A stretch of 64,000 bases of DNA from Metridium senile (GCA_949775045.1 OX459101.1:16336180-16400179); one strand, 5' to 3'; shown: positions 1 through 11,105, numbered from the stretch's first letter. Numbers and translations: made by a program. The notes: generated from the sequence alone by a model not told the origin.

Positions 1-3000
1 ATACTCAATATTGAGTTCTACGTGTTCACGATTCAAGTTTTTTGACTGTAATGCTACTTTTTACGCATTATAATTTTGTTTTTCAGGTCTTCAAGGTCAA
101 AAAGGGAAGATAGGAAAGGAGGGCAGTATGGGTAAACACGGCCCGCCAGGTCCTCGTGGTGAAAAAGGCTTTAGTGGTAATATAACTGTGATAGGTTTTA
201 AAGGAGACACTGGGCCAAAAGGGGACAATGGGGACAAAGGTCATCATGGTGCCAGAGGTCCTCCAGGAGATAAAGGATCTAAAGGAGAACGACTGAAGAG
301 TTGTCACTAGGGAATCACTCGGCTATAATCCGACACAATGTTTCGACTGATCTTAAGCACACTGTAGAAAACAATTGGGAAATATAAGTTATTATTTTTG
401 TTGTTGTCCAGTCCAAAACACACTATTTAAGGATTTCATAACGTAAAAATATATGTCAATGTTTCAACAAATCTGTGAGCAACAAATCTGTGACCTTTTA
501 TCGATTAGTAATCGATCAAAATGATTGAAATAGATGACCGATGAAAGTCGATGAAAATTGATATTTATCGATATTAGTTAAGGAACTTTTTCTTGTGACT
601 ATCGATTAATCATCGCCTTGCGATATCAATCGATATTAATCAGCTTATTTCATTGATTAATATTGATTGATCAATTAGGTAGTCGATGATCGAGTTTGAT
701 TAATTAATTACCGGTAATATCAAACACCGATCCATGTAGCCTATACTAATACTAATTTACTCACTAGTTTCCATTTTTTTCTTGTAAGTATAGCTTGCGT
801 AGTGCAAGGTCAGCCAAGATACGCCAAGATAAACACAAACACCTAAGAGATGGTCAATATATATTTGATGAGGGCTAGCTGTACAATAATTTGGTGCAGG
901 ATATTTTTTTGCCCTGCAGGCTGTGTGCACGATATTTTTTTCAGAAGTTTTTCGTAGTTGACGAAATTTTTTTTTTTTTAAGGCTAAAGCGGTACTGGAT
1001 ATTTTTGGCAATCTCTAACCCCCTGTTAACTATCTAATGGCCCGTTCCTAATCAGATGATAAGACGTCTTTCATAAGTCCCCCTGAATTTACTTGATATT
1101 TAACTTTTTTAGTTACTGAGTAATTCAACAAGTTATTGTCATTTTACTTGATATTAATGTCACTTCTATAGTTATTGTCATTTTACTTGATATTAATGTC
1201 ACTTCTATAGTTATTGTCATTTTACTTGATCTTCAGTTTGTTTGATTAATCTTTTTTTTATTTTAGGAAAACAAGGCAAAAGAGGTATTGTTAGTTTCAA
1301 CGTATACATCTTTTAGTTAAACTTTTGTTAGTAATTACTAGTTAATAACGTTAGTAATTACTATAACTTTCAAACTATTCTTGTTTTGAATAATGAAATC
1401 TTCGTTTTCAATATTCCAAGTTCAAATCAATTTCTGGAAACAAATTTCGCAAAAATATACTCAATATTGAGTTCTACGTGTTCACGATTCAAGTTTTTTG
1501 ACTGTAATGCTACTTTTTACGCATTATAATTTTGTTTTTCAGGTCTTCAAGGTCAAAAAGGGAAGATAGGAAAGGAGGGCAGTATTGGTAAACACGGCCC
1601 GGCAGGCCCTCGTGGTGAAAAAGGCTTTAGTGGTAATGTAACTGTGATAGATTTTAAAGGAGACACTGGGCTAAAAGGGGACAATGGGGACAAAGGTCAT
1701 CATGGTGCCAGAGGTCCTCCAGGAGATAAAGGATCTAAAGGAGAACGACTGAAGAGTTGTCACTAGGGAATCACTCGGCTATAATCCGACACAATGTTTC
1801 GACTGATCTTAAGCACACTGTAGAAAACAATTGGGAAATATAAGTTATTATTTTTGTTGTTGTCTAGTCCAAAACACACTATTTAAGGATTTCATAACGT
1901 AAAAATATATGTCAATGTTTCAACAAATCTGTGAGAAACAAATCTGTGACCTTTTATCGATTAGTAGTCGATCAAAATGATTGAAATAGATGACCGATGA
2001 AAGTCGATGAAAATCGATATTTATCGATATTAGTTAAGGAACTTTTTCTTGTGACTATCGATTAATCATCGCCTTGCGATATCAATCGATATTAATCAGC
2101 TTATTTCATTGATTAATATTGATTGATCAATTAGGTAGTCGATGATCGAGTTTGATTAATTAATTACCGGTAATATCAAACACCGATCCACGTAGCCTAT
2201 ACTAATTTACTCACTAGTTTCCATTTTTTTCTTGTAAGTATAGCTTGCGTAGTGCAAGGCCAGCCAAGATACGCCAAGATAAACACAAACACCTAAGAGA
2301 TGGTCAATATATATTTGATGAGGGCTTGCTGTACAATAATTTGATACAGGATATTTTTTTGCCCTGCAGGCTGTGTGCACGATATTTTTTTCAGAAGTTT
2401 TTCGTAGTGGACGAAAATGTTTTTTTTTTTTTTTTAAGGCTAAAGCGGTACTGGATATTTTTGGCAATCTCTAACCCCCTGTTAACTATCTAATGGCCCG
2501 TTCCTAATCAGATGATAAGACGTCTTTCATAAGTCCCCCTGAATTTACTTGATATTTAACTTTATAATTAGTTACTGAGTAATTCAACAAGTTATTGTCA
2601 TTTTACTTGATATTAATGTCACTTCTATAGTTATTGTCATTTTATTTGATCTTCAGTTGTTTGATTAATCTTATTTCTATTTTAGGAAAACAAGGCAAAA
2701 GAGGTATTGTTAGTTTCAACTTATACATCTTTTAGTTAAACATTTGTTAGTAATTACTAGTTAATAACGTTAGTAATTACTATAGCTTTCAAACTATTCT
2801 TGTTTTGAATAATGAAATCTTCGTTTTCAATATTCCAAGTTCAAATCAATTTCTGGAAACAAATTTCGAAAAATATACTCAATAATGAGTTCTACGTGTT
2901 CACGATTCAGGTTTTTTGACTGTAATGTTACTTTTTACGCATTAATTTTGTTTTTCAGGCCTTCAAGGTAAAAAAGGGAAGATAGGCAAGGAGGGCAGTA

Positions 3001-6000
3001 TGGGTAAACACGGCCCGCCAGGTCCTCGTGGGGAAAAAGGCTTTCGTGGTAATGTAACTGTGATAGGTTTGAAAGTAATAAATATACTAATTAAGTATCA
3101 CGGTTTTGATTAATAAATATAATAATAATGTTGATACATGTATATAATAACTTATTATTTATCATTTATTTATTCATTTATTTATTTATTTATTATTATT
3201 ATCAAGGTCCACAAGGTGAACGTGGCGAGAAGGGTTGTTCTGGAACATTCTTTGGTTAGTGGAAACATACAGGGTTCGCCAGACTATCCTGTATTCCGCA
3301 CTATATTTCCATTCAATTCACTTTTCCATGTCGTTGTATTTCTATTTATTTTACATTTTTGCATTTTCACGACATTCAGCATGCAAAATCGCTCATCCCG
3401 TACAACCCAAGTCACGGCAATGACATAATCCTGTATATCACCAAAGATTCTTCAGTTTCGACCGCGTTTCCTGGACGCAATTTAATTGTCGGAACCCAAA
3501 TGTTCCGGGTTTGTGTCGTCTTTTTAAAAAAAAATTGTTAGAAATAGTGTTGCTTTCTGACGTTTTGACATCCTAGACACAGTGCTTTATTGCAGCTGTT
3601 TTTTGTTTTCCGAGAAAATCCTTCAAGACCCTGTGGAACGTAGAGAACGACACAAGCTGGCACATCAAGTAATCTCTGATCATGACGACGTTTTTATTTC
3701 TCTTTACAGCTGATCCATTATTCAGACGCAATCCACAAAGGCTTGTCTTCAACGAGGGAAATGTCGCTGTCTTGACATGTACTGCAGTAGCCAACCCTTC
3801 AGCACAAATCACGTGGTACCGTGACAATATGCTGATAAACGAACAGCGTGACAGTACGTCTTACACTATTGAGAATCGTGACGTCACGCCTCAAGGTAAC
3901 CAATAATAGTTATAATAATCAAACACTTATCTCAATATCTAACTATTTGGTCCATTACAATGGCATCTATAACCTACAGCCCATTGGGAAATATTTATGT
4001 TCTTTACCCAATCAGAGATCGTGTTATATCATAAATAATTCATAACTGTATTGAACCATCTTTCAAAACAACCCTTGATGCCTTATAGATACCTAACCAA
4101 CTTCTGACGTCATATCATTGTAAACTAGAGACATACCACGGTAAACTATAGAAAATTTCTTAACCATAGTTTTTTGTTTCTGTTTTAGCCACTGCGAGAG
4201 CCAAGTATTGCCCTAGCGAAATTCCACATCCTGTTGTACAAAGTACCTTGATAATAAACAAATCAAACGGTTCAGATACAGGGACATATACCTGTATGGC
4301 ACGTAATATCCTTGGTACAACAAGTTTCAACATATATATCCTTGTACAAGGTGAGTATAACTAGAAGTACAACCATAAAACTAGTTGTCATTTCTGAAAA
4401 ACTTTCTATGTTTTACTAATAGTTCATGTGCAGCTGACGACAATCCCATCAAACATCACGGTCGTGCAAGGTGAAGATGCTTTGCTAAGCTGCCGAGCCT
4501 TTGGTGTGCCACGCCCAACTATCACGTGGTACAGGAAAGATAATGGACCAATGCCATCGCAGCACAGCGTTGCCATGGGAGATTTACATATTAAGAATAT
4601 AAAAAAACAAGAAGAAGGCACGTTTGTTTGCCAGGCTGAAAATGTTCTGGGATCGAAAACCACTGAGGCTACTGTTACTGTGAATGGTATGTTCTTCGCG
4701 ATACCTGAGTGGCTAACACAATTTCTTTCTGTTTGACAAATATACATTTCTAAATAAAGTTTAATTGTTATTTCTTTGTTTTCAGTTTTTCCTGAGATAA
4801 CATCGTTTTTCGACCACGTGATAACAGTAAATGAGAGTAATACCCTTGTTTTGCCCTGTAATGCCACAGGGTACCCGGTTCCAGAATTACGATGGACAAA
4901 AAGGAACGATTCCCTTCCAGCAGGTCGATATTATTTTGATTCTCAAGTGATGATTTTAACAAACGTTACATACGAGGATGGAGGAGAGTACATATGTACA
5001 GCTAACAATACCGTTGGTTTGGTCAATAGGAGTGTCCAGGTCTTGGTGCAAGGTAAATAGAAACTGTGTAAAAGGAAATTTCATAACTTACTTGGTTTAG
5101 GTTGGAAATATATATAAAAAATATAAAAGCAAAACATCCCGGAGAAAATAATTTTAATTTAGTTCTATTTAATGTCCAATATAATAAAATAACAACGCGT
5201 TAACTGGATATTACGCATTCTGATTGGCTGATGCGCGAGCGTTTACATGGAGAACAAATATGTTTGTATTTTATAACAAAAATTTGAAACTTGTTCTCTG
5301 TGCTGTGTGCAGATATAAATCACTTGTTGATTGTCAGAACACCAAACTGTTCCCTCTTCTTCTGCCAATGCAATCTCGAACCCAGAGCCTGCGTTACTCT
5401 TGGCAAGCAGTGCCGAGCAACGTATAACTCTGGGGTACCGGAATTCTCTGCTTATTGTGATTGGCCCTTGAAAATACAATAGTCAGACCGGAAACAGACG
5501 AAGTAAAAGATCTGATTGGTCCATCATGTAAACAAATGTACATTCAAAATGTTAATTTACGATTAATACGACGTCAACGGTTCTTTAATACTAGATAGAA
5601 TAATATCGTCATTTATAGAATATATGCGAGTCGCGAATCGACGAGAAATTGTATCGCCGCGAAGCGATGATTATCGAGTCGCGAAGCAAATTAGAATACA
5701 CACAAAATACTCCTTTAAACTATTCTAAACCTTGACAATCCTCAGACCTCTGGCATCCAGTTATTTAATAAAGGTCAATCGTACCACGAAAGCAAACTAA
5801 TAACCGTTGGAAAACTATAAATAAATCGACGGTTAAAGCGATCTAAATTGAAGGAGATTTAGACTCGTTTTTATATCATTTTATAAATCCTGATGGCCGT
5901 TAAAAAACCTTCCCAAACTTTAAATGTTTTATTAGTGAGGAAAATGTATATATTTCGGCTTAGAAAGTATTTAAAATACTACTAGGTCAACAATATTTTG

Positions 6001-9000
6001 AATGTCATATAACGTACTAAGTAACACAGGATGCCCAAACCAACAGATCATTATAATATTAACTAAGCATGCGCATTTCATGTTAAAACCGGAACTCCAA
6101 AATTGGAGCAGAATAATTCCGTTTCCCCAGAGTTATACGTTGCTCGGCACTGCTGGCCAAGAGTAACGCAGGCTCTGGGTTCGAGATTGCTGCCAATGCT
6201 TTGTAATTATATATGATTTAAATGTATAATAAAAGCAAACACAAGATGCGATAGGTGGAGAGGGTCTTGTACAGTTCTATCTAACACATACCCAGAAATT
6301 CTCTACAGTCAGCGGTTCGGGGTAATTTCGCGGGCTCATACAGAACGTAAGCAATGCCATTCTCTTAGCACAGGATATGGTATTTTTACAGCAAAAAGAG
6401 GCTTGTTATTTGACTTGCATGCATACCTTAGTTCAGGCTCAGACAACTGTAATTTTTCTTTAATTTTTGATATCGTTGAGGCGTCTATTACATCTGACAT
6501 TTTTTTTTTTAATTTTGAAATTTGTAATTCGCGCCAAAAAAACCCGCGAATTTTTCACCATAGGAACCCCAAAAGATTTTAGGCGAGGCTACTAAGCTTT
6601 AAACAAGAAAACATGGCCGATCAAGTCGTGCAAATCGATTCTCTACGTTTTAAATGTAAAATAGATCGACTTGAACTGTAAGTTTTACGCCTTGTGAGGT
6701 GAGAAAACAATGCAAAATTTCTCTAAAAGGGATTGAGACACTTGAAATGAAGAGTAGTTATCGTTTCTTGGCAAAAAATCGCGTTTATTGATGTGGTTTC
6801 AAGAGTAGATTGGTCTACATGAAAGGAATTCTCAACAGTAAATGTTCTTAACTGTGGCACCACGAAGAGGCAATGATGTTCAAGAACGCTATGGCGGCCT
6901 ACAGCTATATTGGTATCTTTTAAAACTGATTTTTGAACATTTTTGAACTTGAAAATACCATATTTTATATCGCAATATCAATGTCAATACATCGATGTAC
7001 AATTTACGATTTGTGGACCTCAAAAGTTTGAAAGTTAAAGCGTTGTTTTAAGGACTTTATTATCACCAAGTGACAGTGGTTTCTAAAGAACTCTATGGCG
7101 GCTTATGGCTATATCGGACTCTTTTTCATGTCCTTTTTTTGAACAACTTTGGACTTCAAATTAACTTTTATTCTATCGCCATACGAAAGTTAAAACGTCA
7201 ATCTACTGTTTACGATTTGTGGAAAAAGTGGAACATCGATAACAAAAGAAATATTTCAAGAATAAATAAAAGGTACATACATTTCTTTGTAATTTTTGTG
7301 TCTATTTCTGAATGAAACTAACTCGGCCAAATGGTCAATGCGCATGCGCGGCGCCATGCTGTATTAGATTTCTGGAAATGAATCCCATCACTGTATTCAC
7401 GTCGTTATATAGTACTCCAAAATGCAAATCGTGGTGATCACGAAAATATTTGTAAATGTGCCATTTTCTAAACATAATATATTCATGTTATATCGTATCG
7501 CTAAATGATGGAACTCACTTGTTTTGTAGGGACTCCAAAACCTCTATTAAAGCCGAAGGTAACCGAGTTCGGATATCGAGGTCACGATACAATACTAAGC
7601 TTCAGTGTCTTTGCTTACCCGCCTGCCACCATACAATGGATGAAGTATGGCAAGGAGTTGCAGACGCTGAACCAAAGTAATAGCAGTTTGACATTGACTA
7701 ACGTCCACTACAAGGATTCTGGTCTTTACCAGGCAGTAGCAAGGAATATACTGGGTGAAGTTAGAGTGACGACATTCCTGATTGTGAGAGATCCATGTTA
7801 GTATTTTTTTTTATTCAATATATTTATTTCATTCTGAAAAGTGTTTAAATTACCTTTTTTACGTACCACCTAAAGGCTCTTCTAATTTAAAATTTTAATG
7901 TTAAAGTACCTAATAATTTCGAATTGTACTCAAGATCGTGCGATTTTCTGTATTAAGGTTGATATAAAAGTTAAAATCTATTGGTGAAATCCAAACTACT
8001 GTTCCTAACATTTCCAATAATATTCTAGATTATATGGAACAGCTTTTATCGAAATATATTTTTTATTCAGTGTATATAGTAATATATTATTAAAAAAACC
8101 TATGTCTATTTAAACAGTCCCTGCAAGTATTACGTCATTTCTAAGCAAACAAAAAGTTCAGGTCAACTGTTTGGAGGATTTTCCTGAGCAAGTTTGCACT
8201 GCCGTTGGTAACCCTACTCCAACCATCGTATGGAAGCACAACGGTGTCACACTGATGTCAACAGCTGGTACTATGCTAACGCTGAACATCAACAATGTGA
8301 ATAGAAAAGATGCAGATGGACTCTACACATGTGAAGCCTCCAACAGATTTGGCACTGCAAGACAACACTTTGATCTAGAAGTTAAGAAATGTATGTTTGG
8401 TATAATTTATACAGTTGAAATTTAACATTATGTGTTTTACATAGTTTTGTATTGAGGAAACTTAGCGTTGATACAACGTATAAACATGAAGCGGGAAAAG
8501 TGATGAACCAATCAGAAAGTGATAGAAAATGTAGGAGGAGGGAAAGAACAATAGATTAATTAATTGAAAGCAAATCGCTTATTCATGCCAAAGAGTCCTT
8601 GTGTACCTGTCACATGCTTTCTGTGTTATTCTAACTCTTTTAATCCAACTAAGGTCTAAAGCCCGAAACCTCGGTTAAGTTAAGTTACCATTTGTTACAG
8701 TGTTACAAATCTCATTGTATTACCTATCGTTTATATCAAACAGCGACGCAGCCTATACTAGTTTACTCGCCGTAGTTTCCGATTTTTATGTTATATTAAT
8801 ATAATATTTATTAACGTATAAAGTGAAAATATCAATACACATTTTTATCGGCATGTAGATGTATTATTAAAATAAACTACTCCCTATTGTCTCGAAGAAT
8901 CAATGAAAAATACCACTTATAATTGATGAAAGTTGAAAAAATACCAACCGTGCTATTCACAAAACAATCATCGAATACGCTTGGTATTTTTCAGTAATTC

Positions 9001-9669
9001 TTTGATCCATAAAGCTTGTGCTTAGAAACAAAAGTTAAGTACGCATACACAAACATTAGGAAAATAATGTTAAATATATATGTAATGTATATGTAAATAA
9101 AATGTCGGTGAAATATTTCCTTTTCAAAAATTGATAGAAAGAAGATGACGACGGGAGAGCAAAGAGAATAACACATATTATGGACAATGCTGTTGATGCT
9201 GTTGTTATAATATTGTTTATTAGATACAAAGGGTTTTTTACTTGTTTTATAAAACAAGACTGTTTTTTAAATATTTTGAATGTTGTTCTCTGTTGTTATA
9301 TTAGGCCCGGAATGTTCTAGCTACACCATGCTTACAGACGCCACACGAAAATCTACGTTGACAACTGGCGGGACATACTGCGATGATACTATTGAAACAA
9401 AATGGTACCGATTCTCCACTGCTATCGGAAATATGATGGCATCTACTTGTGTACCAATCCAGCGGTGTAATACCTATGTCACGGGATGGTTATCAGACCT
9501 GCATCCTACCGTAGAACAAGGGATTTTATCAAGAAAAGTATGTTTTCACTATAGTTCGAACTGCTGTTATTGGCAACAAAACATCCGTGTTCGCAATTGT
9601 GGTAATTTCTATATTTACGAGTTAGCACCCACTCCACACTGTGACCTGCGATATTGTAGTGCAGGTTAA
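1..9669 (+). CDS. Gene A (5' partial): collagen / five Ig / D8C membrane-type protein
   Basis: This is the 3' part of a multi-exon gene; its N-terminal membrane exon lies upstream of the window. The exons I support are 1267-1284 and 2686-2703 (18-bp Gly-X-Y microexons), 3207-3254 (collagen), 3710-3895 and 4189-4350 (Ig1), 4423-4686 (Ig2), 4786-5052 (Ig3), 7530-7796 (Ig4), 8118-8390 (Ig5) and 9305-9669 (D8C with stop). All junctions are GT/AG and phase 1, so exons could be skipped without loss of frame. By analogy with genes B-D the product should be a type II membrane protein with an adhesive or recognition ectodomain; that role is inferred. The larger collagen exons at 87, 1543 and 2959 look unusable, so the collagen stalk may be very short or the gene partly decayed. 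Confidence 0.75.
87..310 (+). pseudogene. Collagen-repeat exon, copy 1, donor site lost
   Basis: It opens after a TTTTTCAG acceptor and encodes about 70 residues of Gly-X-Y with one interruption (T-V-I). The intact gene D exon (42632-42841) ends GGAGAAGCAGGAG|GTAAT. Here the sequence changes after GGAGAA and reads into an in-frame TAG at 308-310 with no donor. It is therefore either a dead exon that is skipped or a terminal exon of a truncated protein. I favour a dead exon because the copy at 1543 shares the lesion. Confidence 0.65.
1267..1284 (+). CDS. 18-bp collagen microexon (Gly-Lys-Gln-Gly-Lys-Arg)
   Basis: It lies between a TTTTAG acceptor and a GTATT donor and is phase 1 at both ends, adding two Gly-X-Y triplets. 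The same microexon recurs at 2686-2703 and at 42359-42376 in gene D, with acceptor and donor preserved. Confidence 0.6.
1543..1766 (+). pseudogene. Collagen-repeat exon, copy 2, donor lost and Gly replaced
   Basis: This is a near duplicate of the exon at 87-310, ending at an in-frame TAG (1764-1766) with the same missing donor. One glycine codon has also become GAT (Asp; ATAGATTTT where copy 1 has ATAGGTTTT), which would break the triplet pattern. Relaxed constraint is the simplest reading. Confidence 0.6.
2686..2703 (+). CDS. 18-bp collagen microexon, second copy in gene A
   Basis: It has the same 18 bases, flanks and phase as the exon at 1267-1284. Splicing this exon directly to 3207 stays in frame and is the best usable collagen path I can see in gene A. 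Confidence 0.6.
2959..3073 (+). pseudogene. Collagen-repeat exon, copy 3, truncated
   Basis: It begins like the other collagen exons after TTTTTCAG but stops matching after about 38 codons, at the join with foreign intron sequence. The nearest GT (after TTGAAA) would leave phase 0, while the next exon needs phase 1. It is therefore probably not spliced productively. Confidence 0.6.
3207..3254 (+). CDS. Gene A collagen exon ending in a Cys knot-like motif
   Basis: It is 48 bp, phase 1 at both ends, and encodes five Gly-X-Y triplets ending G-C-S-G-T-F-F. The single Cys right after the triplets may link chains of a collagen trimer (inference). Equal-length exons occur at 15298 in gene B and 28574 in gene C. 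Confidence 0.75.
3710..4350 (+). CDS. Gene A Ig domain 1 (two exons)
   Basis: The exons are 3710-3895 and 4189-4350. The first carries the B-strand Cys (V-L-T-C-T) and the core Trp (I-T-W-Y-R). The second carries D-T-G-T-Y-T-C with the F-strand Cys. An intron inside the domain, between strands, is conserved at this position in all five paralogs. An extra Cys (K-Y-C-P) lies at the start of the second exon. Confidence 0.85.
4423..5052 (+). CDS. Gene A Ig domains 2 and 3 (one exon each)
   Basis: The exons are 4423-4686 and 4786-5052, each encoding a full I-set-like domain. Ig2 has L-L-S-C-R, I-T-W-Y-R and G-T-F-V-C. Ig3 has V-L-P-C-N, L-R-W-T-K and G-E-Y-I-C-T-A-N-N, with N-glycosylation sequons. 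The 99-bp intron between them is nearly identical in genes A, B and E and similar in C. Confidence 0.88.
5371..6189. mobile_element. Non-autonomous Mutator-like element (9-bp target duplication)
   Basis: The element starts CAATCTCGAACCCAGAGCC and ends with the reverse complement of that sequence, with terminal inverted repeats of roughly 70-80 bp (5371 onward and about 6118-6189). The flanks carry a perfect 9-bp direct repeat, CTGCCAATG, at 5362-5370 and 6190-6198. Long TIRs with 9-bp target duplications are the signature of MuDR/MULE transposons. I see no transposase ORF inside, so it must be mobilised in trans. It lies in the Ig3-Ig4 intron of gene A. Confidence 0.75.
6200..7529. other. Rest of gene A intron; weak tandem duplication
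   Basis: No gene is supported here. Stretches at about 6842-7020 and 7034-7220 look like an old tandem duplication: each has CTATGGCGGC followed by a CTATAT sequence, and later TTTACGATTTGTGG. The remainder is AT-rich intron. Confidence 0.4.
7530..8390 (+). CDS. Gene A Ig domains 4 and 5
   Basis: The exons are 7530-7796 (Ig4) and 8118-8390 (Ig5). Ig4 keeps the core Trp (I-Q-W-M-K) and the D-S-G-L-Y motif, but both canonical cysteines are replaced (F-S-V-F on strand B, Y-Q-A-V on strand F). Ig5 has V-C-T-A-V-G, I-V-W-K-H and L-Y-T-C-E, plus an extra upstream Cys (V-N-C-L-E). The Ig4 exon ends in CCA-T and joins Ig5 through a phase-1 Phe codon. Confidence 0.85.
8391..9304. other. Gene A last intron with a cluster-wide dispersed repeat
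   Basis: It contains, at about 8697-8790, a sequence that recurs in other introns (about 713-780, 2169-2235, 13418-13500, 33915-34010), recognisable by TATATCAAACA followed by CCTATACTAGTTTACTC. From about 8800 to 9304 it aligns with the gene C intron before its D8C exon, showing the shared origin of the A and C 3' ends. No ORF is supported. Confidence 0.5.
9305..9669 (+). CDS. Gene A terminal exon: D8C domain
   Basis: The exon encodes about 121 residues and stops at TAA 9667-9669. The pattern W-Y-R-F, C-V-P, G-W-L-S-D, H-P-T-V-E-Q-G, R-K-V-C-F, C-C-Y-W, R-N-C-G-N-F-Y-I-Y and L-R-Y-C matches the D8C domain of uromodulin, GP2 and OIT3, a cysteine-rich glycoprotein module. It follows Ig5 directly at the C-terminus, with no anchor after it, which fits a type II topology. 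Confidence 0.88.
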
Positions 9670-9686
9670 ATACGCTATAACCCGAA

Positions 9687-9692
9687 AATAAA
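9687..9692 (+). promoter_or_regulatory. Gene A polyadenylation signal AATAAA
   Basis: A canonical AATAAA lies 18 bp after the stop codon. The same arrangement is present at 34923-34928 after the D8C stop of gene C, giving very short 3' UTRs. Confidence 0.6.
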
Positions 9693-9975
9693 TCAACGTA
9701 CATAATTTATGTTGCGAAACACGTCTATTTTAATAAAATGTTGCCTTGTTCAAAACACAAACCGTACTTTAAAGTTGTTGAGAATGCCAAGAGGTGTTAT
9801 CACAGGGACCCCTAATGGCAATCAATAGTTATTGAAATCCCCCAAAAAATCGAGCACATGCAATTATTCGCCGCTTGGGTTCCCCTTGTTGACTAGCGCT
9901 CATTATATCGTTGCATTGGTGGGCTTCCTATGGCCGCCCGAGTATCCTTGCATTGCAAACAGCCTATCCTGTGTG

Positions 9976-10929
9976 CTACCCTTGGGAATTGTTTCTTTCA
10001 CATGTAAATGAATAGCACGTTCATCATACAAGAACAATTATCAAGGGAATGACACGTGGTCTGAAATTGGCATTTGCATACGGAGGTAAATAGGTCTATT
10101 GCGCACTGACATTACCGCGATTTCTGGTAATGCCTAAAAAATATCAAGATATGTTGATGTTGTAAACTTCAATTTTAATACCTTAACATATAATAAATAG
10201 CTGTTTTTTACCCCTAAGAGCTTCGATGAGCATACCCGATACTTCTTTTCTCTAAGTCCTCCACCAAACAATATTGATGACAATCAGACCAACTAAAATA
10301 TAGCTCTCACATGGGCTGGACTAATCGAATTAACATCCTTCTTTTCATATTATTATTGGTCTTATTACAGTATTAGCTTTTTAGTTATCTGCTAGGGCTA
10401 GAACCTACTGTACTTGTATTGTTTTTATTTGTAAATTGTAATCTCTTGCAAATTATAAGTGTAATAAAAACGTTGTTGTTGTCTTTGTTTTCAGTGTTTT
10501 TGTTGTTGTTAATATATTTCAGAGACCGTCTTCATTCCAGATAAATCAACATCAAAGGTTTCCAGAAATGTTAAACGGTCTCCAGTGTATTGCTTACCAC
10601 AGGTAGCCCAAGCTGTTGATCTGAGGTCATTTACAAGGAATGTATGAGAGATTATGATTTTTTTAGCATTTTGGATGTCTTTAGTTTGATTTTAGGTATT
10701 TTTATCTGTACCTTAACAACTTCTAGGTAGAGATATACTTTACCTAAAATCATATAAAAGCATAACCAAAACTGTTAAACACACACAGACAAAAGAGGAT
10801 TTTTCTTAAATTTCTCACATACAATACAATCCTTGTAACTGACCTGAAATCAATAGCTTGGGCTACCTATTGCCTCACATGGACATTTTTCACATCAATA
10901 ATTTTTTACCGAAACTGCTTGGACAATCC
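9976..10929. repeat. Intergenic spacer block, copy 1 (second copy at 59756)
   Basis: About 950 bp here, downstream of gene A, matches 59756-60742 downstream of gene D, starting at CTACCCTTGGGAATTG and ending near ACAAT. A small inverted-repeat element (10601-10868) is embedded in both copies. The two copies sit at equivalent positions between successive genes, suggesting segmental duplication of the spacer with the genes. Confidence 0.75.
10601..10868. mobile_element. MITE with AGGTAGCCCAAGC termini, copy 1
   Basis: It starts AGGTAGCCCAAGC and ends GCTTGGGCTACCT, with no ORF. Related copies lie at 40083-40539 and 60388-60684. The copy at 60388 shares the surrounding spacer, so it came by duplication. 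The 40083 copy, in an intron of gene D, is an independent insertion. Confidence 0.6.
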
Positions 10930-11105
10930 GTTAATCCGGACATCGAAAGGACAGCCCAAAGTGGCCGTATTAAAGGGGTGGCCGTATGAAGCAGGTGAAT
11001 TTTATAGACTGATATATGGGCATGCATTCCGTCGGGACCTAAATAACTGGCCGCAATAACGGGATGGCCGTATTAAGCGGGTGTCCGTAAGGTGGGGTTC
11101 CACTG
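10930..11105. mobile_element. Fragment of a TIR element (CAGTGGAACCCC-type end)
   Basis: The stretch carries repeated GGCCGTATTAA-type phrases and ends GGTGGGGTTCCACTG, the complement of a CAGTGGAACCCCACC terminus. A related terminus, CAGTGGAAACCC followed by TTAATCCGGACATCG, occurs at about 60822. I infer a pogo/Tigger-like non-autonomous element; the superfamily is uncertain. Confidence 0.4.

Larger units (their letters stand above)
1..3073 (+). repeat. Tandem array of a ~1.45-kb collagen-exon unit
   Basis: The same unit starts at 1, 1457 and 2875, giving periods of 1456 and 1418 bp. Each full unit holds a long collagen exon, an intron rich in ATCGAT-type sequence, and an 18-bp microexon. 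The third unit is cut off inside its collagen exon at about 3073, where it joins sequence matching the intron of gene B from about 15163. A single counterpart sits in gene D (42359-42841), so the array is a local amplification in gene A. Confidence 0.85.

Noticed and set aside
3138..3541. Several short + frames downstream of the collagen exon (also at 15307 and 28583)
   Set aside because: They begin in the collagen exon and run into intron; the donor at 3254 and the next acceptor give the better model.
4424..4867. 147-codon minus-strand frame opposite Ig2/Ig3, with similar ones at 16497, 30911, 52557 and 62577
   Set aside because: They are antisense shadows of the Ig exons; their conservation follows from the coding strand.
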